A stretch of 45,009 nt of DNA from positions 1 to 45,009 of the forward strand of contig JALGTU010000005.1 in NCBI GenBank assembly GCA_029821195.1, written 5' to 3'. Within the stretch, counting starts at the first letter, position 1; each line of letters opens with the position of its first letter. This DNA comes from Candidatus Zipacnadia bacterium. Lineage in GTDB: Bacteria; Armatimonadota; Zipacnadia; Zipacnadales; Zipacnadaceae. Below the pieces are notes generated by a model. That model was not told where the DNA came from, made no database searches, and saw nothing but the letters and a program-made list of their open reading frames with translations. The position numbers and the translations under genes are program-made. Of the stretch, positions 39,073 to 45,009 are shown piece after piece.

Positions 39073-40506
39073 ATGGCCGACGACAATGTCTCAGATAGCA
39101 GACAGCGGGCTGAAGAGATTTTCGCGGAGGCCCGGAAGGCTCACAGCAAAGGCCGTCTTGCCTGGGCCGTCGAGCACGCCCGCGAGGCGCTCAGGGCAGA
39201 CGGCAGTTACCAGGAAGTGCGCCACTGGCTCGCCGAGCGTTACATCGAAGCCGGCGCTACAACCTACGCATCGCGTCAGTATCAGTTTATCCTGCGGGCC
39301 GACCCCAACGACCAGAAGGCCTGGACGGCACTGGAGGAGATTGATCCGCCGGGCGCGGCAAAAGCAAGACGACTGCACGAAATTCCGCCTGACCCATTTG
39401 TTTCTGAACGCCGAGCCCAGGGAGGTGGTGACGATTTCGATTCGATTGATGCGGCCACCACCGAGCAGCAACCGGAAGAAGGGGCTCCCGCCCCATTTCT
39501 GCACGTCGGAGAACGGAGCAACGAGTTCGAGTCGCTCGACGAGGTTACCGCCACACAGGGAATGGGCGAAGCAGAGAGTGTGCCCTGGGTCGGCGACGCG
39601 GAGAGCTCTGAGCAATTCGAGGCGCTGGATGCACCAGCCGACGAAGAAGTCAGCGCGGCTGCTCCGTCGGACCTGTGGGAATTCGAGCAGGATCGCGAGT
39701 ACTGGCGCCAGTGGCTGGATACTGAAGCGACCCCAGGCGTGGTGGGCGAAATTGAAAGGCTCTGGTCCTGGCCGGACGCGGTGGACCAGGTCCTGGATCA
39801 ATGCGTACATCTGCGCGTCAGCAGCCACCCCGAGGCGGTTGCCGCGACACAGACAGCGGCCCAGCGCCTCGGTACCGACCCGCCCGAACTGTTCCTGATG
39901 CCCGAGCCAGATATTCAACCGCTGGTGTTCCGGGGTGAGCCAGCCGCTATGGGTCTGACTACCGCCATGCTCCGGACGTTCAGCGAGGCCGAGCTGACCT
40001 TCATAATGGGCCGCTGCCTGGGCCCGATCCTGAGCGGCTATCTGGCCGCTCTTCAGGCGGTTGATCTTCTGCTCGCCCGACCGTTGCCGATCACGAGTGA
40101 ACTGGCGTCCATGCTGCGCGACCTGTTCGCGCGGGACGCCGGATCCCACACTGCCCGGTTGACTGCCGAGGCCCTCTCGCGCATGAAAGCCCTGGGCCAC
40201 GCCTGGCAACAGCGCGTCGAACTGTCGGCGGACCGCGCCGGCCTGCTGGCCTGTCGCGATATCGAGACGGCGTGTAGCGCCATCGCGCGCAGCACTGCGA
40301 AGAGCGCGCGCGCGGCCGCTGAGGTGACGCTGGAGAAGTTCATGGCCGGCTATGAGGGGCAGGACGTGCAGAAGCTGGCGGCGGTCCCGACAGAAGACAA
40401 CCCCAGTACCAGTGCCGACTACGGCGCCTACCGCATTAAGATGCTCAAATGGTGGGCGGGTACCGATGAATACCAGGCGGCCTGCCGCCAGTTGGACAGC
40501 GAATAG
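39073..40506 (+). CDS. TPR protein with degenerate M48 peptidase-like domain
   Basis: A 477-residue protein. Residues 10-95 form TPR-like helices (AEEIFAEARKAHSKGRLAWAVEHAREAL; ASRQYQFILRADPND). A disordered acidic region holds three similar boxes about 30 residues apart (DDFDSIDAATT, NEFESLDEVTA, EQFEALDAPAD). The C-terminal domain reads like an M48 peptidase (AELTFIMGRCLGPILSGY at 306-323; ELSADRAGLLACRD from 383), but the HExxH zinc helix is RCLGP. The third-ligand motif E383xxAD is kept. It is therefore probably a non-catalytic relative. There is no signal peptide. A TATAAT at 38990-38995 could be its -10. MgtC-like gene follows at once. Confidence 0.72.
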   Translation: MADDNVSDSRQRAEEIFAEARKAHSKGRLAWAVEHAREALRADGSYQEVRHWLAERYIEAGATTYASRQYQFILRADPNDQKAWTALEEIDPPGAAKARRLHEIPPDPFVSERRAQGGGDDFDSIDAATTEQQPEEGAPAPFLHVGERSNEFESLDEVTATQGMGEAESVPWVGDAESSEQFEALDAPADEEVSAAAPSDLWEFEQDREYWRQWLDTEATPGVVGEIERLWSWPDAVDQVLDQCVHLRVSSHPEAVAATQTAAQRLGTDPPELFLMPEPDIQPLVFRGEPAAMGLTTAMLRTFSEAELTFIMGRCLGPILSGYLAALQAVDLLLARPLPITSELASMLRDLFARDAGSHTARLTAEALSRMKALGHAWQQRVELSADRAGLLACRDIETACSAIARSTAKSARAAAEVTLEKFMAGYEGQDVQKLAAVPTEDNPSTSADYGAYRIKMLKWWAGTDEYQAACRQLDSE

Positions 40507-40520
40507 GGAGATGATTGCAG

Positions 40521-41183
40521 ATGAGTGAAGCCTTCGCTCTGCCCTGGCAGACGATGCTGGTGCGCTTGCTGTTGGCCTTTGTGCTCGGGGGTATGATCGG
40601 ACTGGAGCGGGAGCGGCGCGAGCGGCCGGCGGGGCTGCGCACCCACATCCTGGTCACTGTTGCCTCGGCTCTCCTGATGATGACCTCCGGACTTGTGGCC
40701 GGGCAAAACTTCGACCCCGGACGTATCGCCGCCGGGGTGGTAACCGGCATCGGTTTCCTGGGCGCGGGTACGATCATCCGCTACGGCGGCGATGTGCGGG
40801 GGCTGACCACGGCCGCCACCATCTGGGCGGCCTCCGCCGTGGGCCTGAGCATCGGGATAGGGTGGTACCCGGCAGCCATTTGCGCCACGCTGGTGATTGT
40901 CTTTACCCTGACCGTGATGCGCGGGCTGGAAGGGGTACTCGGTGGCGGAACGCGGGAGCGGCACATACAGGTGCGACTGGTCCACGGTAGCGCTCAGCTC
41001 TGGGCTGATCTGCTCCAGGTTCTGCGCGAGGCGGGCGTGCACATCACTGCTATTGACTTCGAGGACGACGCGCACGAGCAGCTTGTGCTCCACTCCCAGG
41101 TCCCCAGGCACATGCGCACCGAGGCCCTGCTGGATCTAGTCGCAGCACAGGACGAGGTTGTCTCGGCCCGACTTAGCTCCTAG
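40521..41183 (+). CDS. MgtC/SapB family membrane protein
   Basis: About 220 residues. The N-terminal half has four hydrophobic helices with the MgtC signature ([39 protein letters not shown], broken by loops; then [19 protein letters not shown] and [19 protein letters not shown]). The C-terminal domain is cytoplasmic and ACT-like ([30 protein letters not shown]). The family affects Mg2+ homeostasis and ATP-synthase activity, but transport has not been shown generally. ATG 40521 is preferred over TTG 40515. It begins 14 bases after the M48-like gene stop. Confidence 0.9.
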   Translation: MSEAFALPWQTMLVRLLLAFVLGGMIGLERERRERPAGLRTHILVTVASALLMMTSGLVAGQNFDPGRIAAGVVTGIGFLGAGTIIRYGGDVRGLTTAATIWAASAVGLSIGIGWYPAAICATLVIVFTLTVMRGLEGVLGGGTRERHIQVRLVHGSAQLWADLLQVLREAGVHITAIDFEDDAHEQLVLHSQVPRHMRTEALLDLVAAQDEVVSARLSS

Positions 41184-41219
41184 CCAGCGCCGCTCAAGCA
41201 ACGCAAACGGTCCGTCGGA

Positions 41220-43865
41220 CTACCCGCGCGGCACGTGCCTCGGGCGCTCCAATACCAGCCAGCCGCGGTTGCGAATATGCTCGGGGCCTTCTTCGCCAAA
41301 GCTGGGAAACCAGGTGGACTCCTCGTCACCGGCGCTCTTGACCCGGCGGACCAGATTCAACCCGAACGCGGAATACTTGCACGGACACCAACCCAACTGC
41401 TTCAGCGGTACCTTCAGTTCCGCAGTCCACCGGCCCTCTTGCACCTGCACAGCCCACTCGAAGTCATAATTGTATTCCGCAGGCTGGCCAAACTGCTCGT
41501 CTTCGGGCAGGAACATCGCGTCCAGGAACCCTCCCGCGGGGCTGATCGCCACTTGCAGACAGGGACGATCTTCCGCAGTCGGCCGCAGGAACAGGCTTAC
41601 CGAATCGTCCGCCTCCACTGGTCCATCGCGCTTCACCTGTATGCCGGAGAGCTGGCTGGTGTCCTGCGCACATTCGAGGGCGACGTACAAGTTCTGGCGG
41701 TCGTGGGCCATCTTCACTATCGTCTGATTCTCCGCCGCCTTGCGCGCGCCTACCGTGAAGTCTGATATCTCTTCGGCGCGCGCCCACACTTCTTCGCTCA
41801 GCTCACCGTCAACAGTCGGCGCCTCTGGGGCTACTGTCGCCGAGGCGATGGTCATAGCCCGCGCGGTTATCTCGTCAACCGCCGCGTTATAAGCATCTGG
41901 GCCCCGGGTACCGAAGGCGTTGGCAATGCTCCGCTTGATCGCCCAGCGGATAACCCTGGCCTTGGCCATTTTGCGCTTTTGCGCATCCTGGACGGCAGCA
42001 GTGGCCAGCTTGTCGGCAGCCCAATAGCGCACGTCGCTCTGGAACGGCTTGCGCATCCCCGGCACCACCACCCAGTTGCTCCTGTCCCAGGCCGGGTAAA
42101 ACGCGACCTTGTCACCGCCGATCATTTCCTGGGCCTGCTTCAAGTACTCCTCTTTCGACTTCCAGTTGCTGACCGCGCGCAGCCACGGGGTGACCTCCTT
42201 GACCGGCGCGTCCTCCTCAATCAACCGGCGCACCATCTCGCCCTCCCACCAATCTTTGCCCAGGAAGACCGTGACATCCCACGTCTTGCGGAAGAACTGG
42301 ATGCGCTTCTTGACGATGTCGGCGGTGGCGATTCTGGCGGCCTCGTCCAGATAGCCGGTCAGCTCGTCCATCGCCTCCAGTGAGAAGACGGCGAACTGCT
42401 TTTCCCCACGCACCAACCGCCATAGATGAAAAGCCGCACCACCCGTATCGGGCTGGTTGGCCCAGATCTCTTCGCAGCGGCGGAAGTAGCTCTTCATCGG
42501 CTCGGCCGCCTCGCGGAACATTCGCTCGTTCCACTCGTCAAAGAGCCGGTCCACGTTCACGTTGGCGTCCCACAGGACCCGGGCGTGCAGATAGAGCTTG
42601 GGCCCATCGAGGCCCCAGTTAGGATAGACCTCGGCATAGTAGCCCTTCAGATTGTGCTTGAGCGCCCACTGGATCTGTTCCTGGAAGGCGTGCGTGTAGA
42701 TACGTGGGATCGAAAAGCCCATGCCGTAACCGTAGTCGTACAGCGCGATCTGGGGGAGCTTCTCCCCCCATCTGCGGATCAGATCAAAGTCCGCGTCCCG
42801 ATACCGGGGCACGACCGCGTCGGCCAGGCTGTAACAGATGTACGGGATAATATTGGGCGGGAAGTCCATATCGGGTGGAGGCGCGGTGTAATTCGAGTAG
42901 GCCAGCGTGCCGGCCAGTTTGCCGGGATGAGACTGCGAGAGCCTGTCCGCTACCTGGCCCAGCCAGGGCCAGTATACGGTTGACTGGCGCATTGAGTATC
43001 CGTGGTACGTGAGGGGCTTGCCTCTCATCTTGAGACAGTCCGGACAGGTGCAGTACCCACGCCCGTCGGCTGGCCCGAAGCTGAACGAGATGGCATCGGG
43101 ATGGCTGTCAAAGTACTCCTGGGCGGCTTGCACCGCCACTTCGACCGTACCAGGATTGGAGAAACAGGGATGCCAGCCGTGTGCTCCTTTCCCTGGCCGG
43201 AAGCGCTTACCACCCCGCAGCGGGTAATATTCGGGGTGCTCATCGTAGTACTTGTCGGGGTCGAATATCTTGTGTAGGTTGTGGTGGAAGCTGTAGCGCC
43301 CCCGCATCCGCATGCGCATCTGCCAGTTGCCCCCGTAATTGGCGCCGCTCCACTGGCGCGAGAGCACCGCTGGTGTTTCAACCCGGTGCGTCGGCGCAAC
43401 CGTTATGCGTTCGTGCGACGGGACATCTTCGCCGAGGTTCCCTGGAATCAGCCAGCGTACCCCGACGTAGCGCTCCAGAAAGTCGCAGACCGCCCAGTAG
43501 GTCGCATGGCTGGTCGGCCCAACCAGAAAGACGCGGTTCGGCTCAACTAAGACCTCAAAAGCATCCTGGTCCATTACACCCAGTTCATCGCCAAATAGTT
43601 CTTCGGTGAGTTGGCACCGTCCCACATAAATGGGGTAAGCTTGGGGTCCCGCACGGAAGTCGGCTTCGCTGACGGCGCTGAACTCCTGGCCCGTCGCCTT
43701 ATTCAGATAAGAGACGAGGTCGTTAGAGGCATCATCCATCTTCTCAAGCCCCGCCGGGTAGACAACGGTAGCCTGGCGGGCGCCATCGAGCACGGGAAAG
43801 GCCTGGGCGGTGAACCCCACCGAGATGCTCAGGACAACCAGCAGCAATACTAGCAACAGGCGCAT
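41220..43865 (-). CDS. Large secreted DUF4838-family protein with CBM9-like C-terminus
   Basis: An 881-residue exported protein. The signal peptide is MRLLLVLLLVVLSISVGFTAQA, cleaved after AQA. The N-terminal region resembles the small domain that precedes GH20/GH67-type barrels (DLVSYLNKATGQEFSAVSEAD; YWAVCDFLERYVGVRWL). The DUF4838 barrel follows (PDAISFSFGPADGRGYCTCPDCLKMRG; PNWGLDGPKLYLHARVLWDANV). The last 170 residues look like a CBM9-type beta sandwich (ARAEEISDFTVGAR; LYVALECAQD; WTAELKVPLKQLGW). It likely acts on polysaccharide or glycoprotein glycans outside the cell. The specific activity is unknown. GGGGGA lies 6 bases before the ATG. Confidence 0.85.
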   Translation of the reverse strand: MRLLLVLLLVVLSISVGFTAQAFPVLDGARQATVVYPAGLEKMDDASNDLVSYLNKATGQEFSAVSEADFRAGPQAYPIYVGRCQLTEELFGDELGVMDQDAFEVLVEPNRVFLVGPTSHATYWAVCDFLERYVGVRWLIPGNLGEDVPSHERITVAPTHRVETPAVLSRQWSGANYGGNWQMRMRMRGRYSFHHNLHKIFDPDKYYDEHPEYYPLRGGKRFRPGKGAHGWHPCFSNPGTVEVAVQAAQEYFDSHPDAISFSFGPADGRGYCTCPDCLKMRGKPLTYHGYSMRQSTVYWPWLGQVADRLSQSHPGKLAGTLAYSNYTAPPPDMDFPPNIIPYICYSLADAVVPRYRDADFDLIRRWGEKLPQIALYDYGYGMGFSIPRIYTHAFQEQIQWALKHNLKGYYAEVYPNWGLDGPKLYLHARVLWDANVNVDRLFDEWNERMFREAAEPMKSYFRRCEEIWANQPDTGGAAFHLWRLVRGEKQFAVFSLEAMDELTGYLDEAARIATADIVKKRIQFFRKTWDVTVFLGKDWWEGEMVRRLIEEDAPVKEVTPWLRAVSNWKSKEEYLKQAQEMIGGDKVAFYPAWDRSNWVVVPGMRKPFQSDVRYWAADKLATAAVQDAQKRKMAKARVIRWAIKRSIANAFGTRGPDAYNAAVDEITARAMTIASATVAPEAPTVDGELSEEVWARAEEISDFTVGARKAAENQTIVKMAHDRQNLYVALECAQDTSQLSGIQVKRDGPVEADDSVSLFLRPTAEDRPCLQVAISPAGGFLDAMFLPEDEQFGQPAEYNYDFEWAVQVQEGRWTAELKVPLKQLGWCPCKYSAFGLNLVRRVKSAGDEESTWFPSFGEEGPEHIRNRGWLVLERPRHVPRG

Positions 43866-43907
43866 GATCAGTCCCCCAGATTCACTGGTATAGTCAGTGC
43901 TGAACGT

Positions 43908-43938
43908 ATTATAGTGCGGAGTAGGCCCCTGCTGTCAA
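43908..43938 (-). promoter_or_regulatory. Promoter of the DUF4838 gene
   Basis: Minus strand: perfect TTGACA (43938-43933) and perfect TATAAT (43913-43908) but a 19-base spacer, longer than the 17 seen at the other promoters. The -35 lies in one loop/arm of a near-palindrome (CCCCTGCT-GTCA-AGCAGGAG, about 43926-43945), so a repressor or activator may act on it. Confidence 0.55.
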
Positions 43939-44057
43939 GCAGGAGCCTCACCAGGCCCAACCGGCTGCGCACTGGACACCACCTCGCGCTGGCCTTATAC
44001 TGTTTGGCAGCAGGCGCGGCGAGCCGCCCACGAGCAGCTAGCTTGTTAAGGAGACGA

Positions 44058-44498
44058 ATGACTGTGGCCACTGATGATGCTACCGTCGGGTTGACGCTCC
44101 AGGACGTCGAGGGCATGGCCTTTGAGATTGATTTTGCTGGCAGCCACAGGATTACTGTAGACGGCGCGGGGCAGTTTGGCGGGCAGAATCTGGGACCACA
44201 GCCGATGCACTTGCTCCTGGCCGCTCTAGGCGGGTGTACTGGGATGGATGTTATCTCCATACTGCGCAAGATGCGCCAGCCCGTAGAAGCATACCGCATA
44301 GAGGTCGAAGGCGAGCAGGCCGAAGAGCATCCCAAGGTCTTTACCAGCATTACCATAAAGCATATCGTCACCGGGGACGTAGACGAGGAACGACTCGTCC
44401 ACGCCATCGAGCTCTCGAACACCAAGTACTGCCCGGCGCACGCCATGTTGGGCACAGTGGCCCAGATCAACACTGAATATCAAATTAGCCAGTCTTAA
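44058..44498 (+). CDS. OsmC-family protein
   Basis: A 146-residue OsmC/Ohr-superfamily protein. The two peroxidatic-type cysteines are in LGGCTGMDVISILRKM (near 59) and NTKYCPAHAM (near 124), placing it nearer the YhfA/OsmC group than Ohr. The GPQPMHLLLAALGGC helix is typical. Members reduce organic hydroperoxides with thiols, though the substrate is unknown for this subgroup. ATG 44058 has AAGGAG 4 bases upstream; the in-frame reading continues further left without homology. Confidence 0.9.
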   Translation: MTVATDDATVGLTLQDVEGMAFEIDFAGSHRITVDGAGQFGGQNLGPQPMHLLLAALGGCTGMDVISILRKMRQPVEAYRIEVEGEQAEEHPKVFTSITIKHIVTGDVDEERLVHAIELSNTKYCPAHAMLGTVAQINTEYQISQS

Positions 44499-44548
44499 GC
44501 ACTCCGATGTAGCAGGCGCAAACGCATCGCGGGCAAGCACCCGGTGTC

Positions 44549-44577
44549 TTGACAGTTGGTCGCCGATATGTTAACCT
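44549..44577 (+). promoter_or_regulatory. Promoter of tRNA-Asp
   Basis: A perfect TTGACA (44549-44554), a 17-base spacer and TAACCT (44572-44577) preceded by TGT (extended -10). Transcription would begin near 44584, 36 bases ahead of the tRNA. Confidence 0.55.
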
Positions 44578-44620
44578 ACAGTTGCGCCTGGGAACTGCGG
44601 GCGATTTCTGTTTCACAGGT

Positions 44621-44698
44621 GGGGCTGTAGCTCAGTCGGTTTAGAGTGCCGGCCTGTCAAGCCGGAGGTCGCGGGTTCAAGTCCCGTCAGCCCCGCCA
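44621..44698 (+). tRNA. tRNA-Asp (anticodon GUC)
   Basis: The acceptor stem pairs GGGGCTG (44621-44627) with CAGCCCC (44688-44694), followed by the discriminator G and an encoded CCA (44696-44698). The anticodon arm is CCGGC-CTGTCAA-GCCGG, giving anticodon GTC. The T arm carries GCGGG-TTCAAGT-CCCGT. The D-loop has one extra T compared with common bacterial tRNA-Asp. A strong terminator follows 15 bases later. Confidence 0.97.
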
Positions 44699-44713
44699 TA
44701 CGGGACGTAGTGA

Positions 44714-44743
44714 CCCTTCTGCCAGCCAGCAGAAGGGTTTTTT
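44714..44743 (+). terminator. Intrinsic terminator after tRNA-Asp
   Basis: CCCTTCTGC (44714-44722), a 6-base loop and GCAGAAGGG (44729-44737) form a perfect 9-bp stem followed by TTTTTT (44738-44743). Confidence 0.93.
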
Positions 44744-44851
44744 GTATGTGGCGCATAGGTTTTCGCCATCAAAGGTGCAGTTTAATAGTAGCAGATTTAG
44801 GAGCTTTCTTCTCTCCATTTGGGGCTGTGACAGCCAGAGCGAGTAGGCTTG

Positions 44852-44871
44852 CTGAGCACAAGCTCAGTTTT
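44852..44871 (+). terminator. Second terminator-like hairpin
   Basis: CTGAGC, loop ACAA, GCTCAG and then TTTT (44868-44871). It overlaps the stop codon of the leftward partial gene, so it may end rightward readthrough and shape the 3' end of the leftward mRNA. The stretch 44744-44851 holds nothing else I can support. Confidence 0.5.
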
Positions 44872-45009
44872 CCCCCGCCAGTTTTTTCTTCTGAGCAATA
44901 AGCTCCTCGATTATCAGCGGACTGGCCTCCGTCTCCCCCCACACGAAGTAGACTGGCTTCCAGATTCCGCCCATGCCGAGTGTGTTGAGGATCCGCACGG
45001 CAATGACGT
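44864..45009 (-). CDS. C-terminal end of an unidentified protein
   Basis: Reading the minus strand from the right edge gives 47 complete codons ending in TGA at 44866-44864. The sequence includes VRILNTLGMGGIWKPVYFVW and ends in a charged helix (EELIAQKKKLAGEN). The frame has good codon usage and no stop to the edge, so a real gene is likely. I do not recognise the family from this tail. Confidence 0.6.
   Translation of the reverse strand, partial: VIAVRILNTLGMGGIWKPVYFVWGETEASPLIIEELIAQKKKLAGEN

Noticed and set aside
41479-43865. True GH20 or GH67 glycosidase
   Set aside because: The barrel matches the DUF4838 pattern, and I cannot place the paired catalytic acids of GH20 or GH67, so a specific activity would be a guess.
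44621-44743. Integration site of a mobile element at tRNA-Asp
   Set aside because: No integrase and no second copy of the tRNA 3' end is seen in the window.

Overview
The window is a GC-rich bacterial chromosome segment with short intergenic gaps. Gene content (sepF with yggS, proC, yggT and a DUF167 gene; CHASE2 sensor kinase; DUF4838 secreted protein; zinc-ribbon and M48-like proteins) points to an uncultivated Terrabacteria-type lineage. Armatimonadota or a neighbour is my best guess, but no marker here settles the taxonomy.

Region 1 (1-18.1 kb) is a [NiFe]-hydrogenase locus. The maturation genes hypF (cut by the left edge) and hypB run leftward, and hypA runs rightward. A 13-gene leftward block, starting from a promoter near 18.0 kb, then encodes four things. 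The first is a flavin and Fe-S electron-input module: a formate-dehydrogenase/NuoG-like protein, an AsrA/HydB-like Fe-S protein and an AsrB/HydG-like FAD-NAD(P) reductase. The second is the HycI maturation protease. The third is a Hyd-4-type membrane arm with three antiporter-like subunits plus HyfC and HyfE. The fourth is the peripheral arm: a NuoC-NuoD-type large subunit with both NiFe cysteine pairs, a polyferredoxin and the small subunit. A PhnD-like lipoprotein gene sits inside the block. I read it as an ion-translocating group 4 hydrogenase wired to NAD(P)(H) rather than to formate, because the FDH-like subunit has Val where the catalytic Cys/Sec should be.

Region 2 (18.1-25.2 kb, leftward) holds two PfkB sugar kinases, a short DUF951 gene, a CHASE2-GAF-PAS histidine kinase, a polyprenyl-phosphate sugar transferase and a xylose-isomerase-like TIM-barrel protein, with a structured inverted-repeat element at 24.0-24.3 kb.

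Region 3 (25.3-31.2 kb, rightward) holds a zinc-ribbon acidic/proline-rich protein, yggS, sepF, proC, yggT, a TPR-CPBP protease, a DUF167 gene and ccdA. This is a cell-division/envelope neighbourhood.

Region 4 (38.8-31.2 kb, leftward) is the translation operon rimP-nusA-infB-ylxP-rbfA::nrnA-truB-ribF. It has a clear sigma70-type promoter and a leader RNA with two strong hairpins. Two architectural oddities stand out: rbfA is fused to the DHH phosphoesterase nrnA, and NusA ends in an IF2_N-like domain.

Region 5 (39.1-45.0 kb) holds a TPR protein with a degenerate M48 peptidase domain, an MgtC-like protein, a large secreted DUF4838 protein, an OsmC-family protein, tRNA-Asp(GUC) with a strong terminator, and the C-terminal end of an unidentified leftward gene at the right edge.
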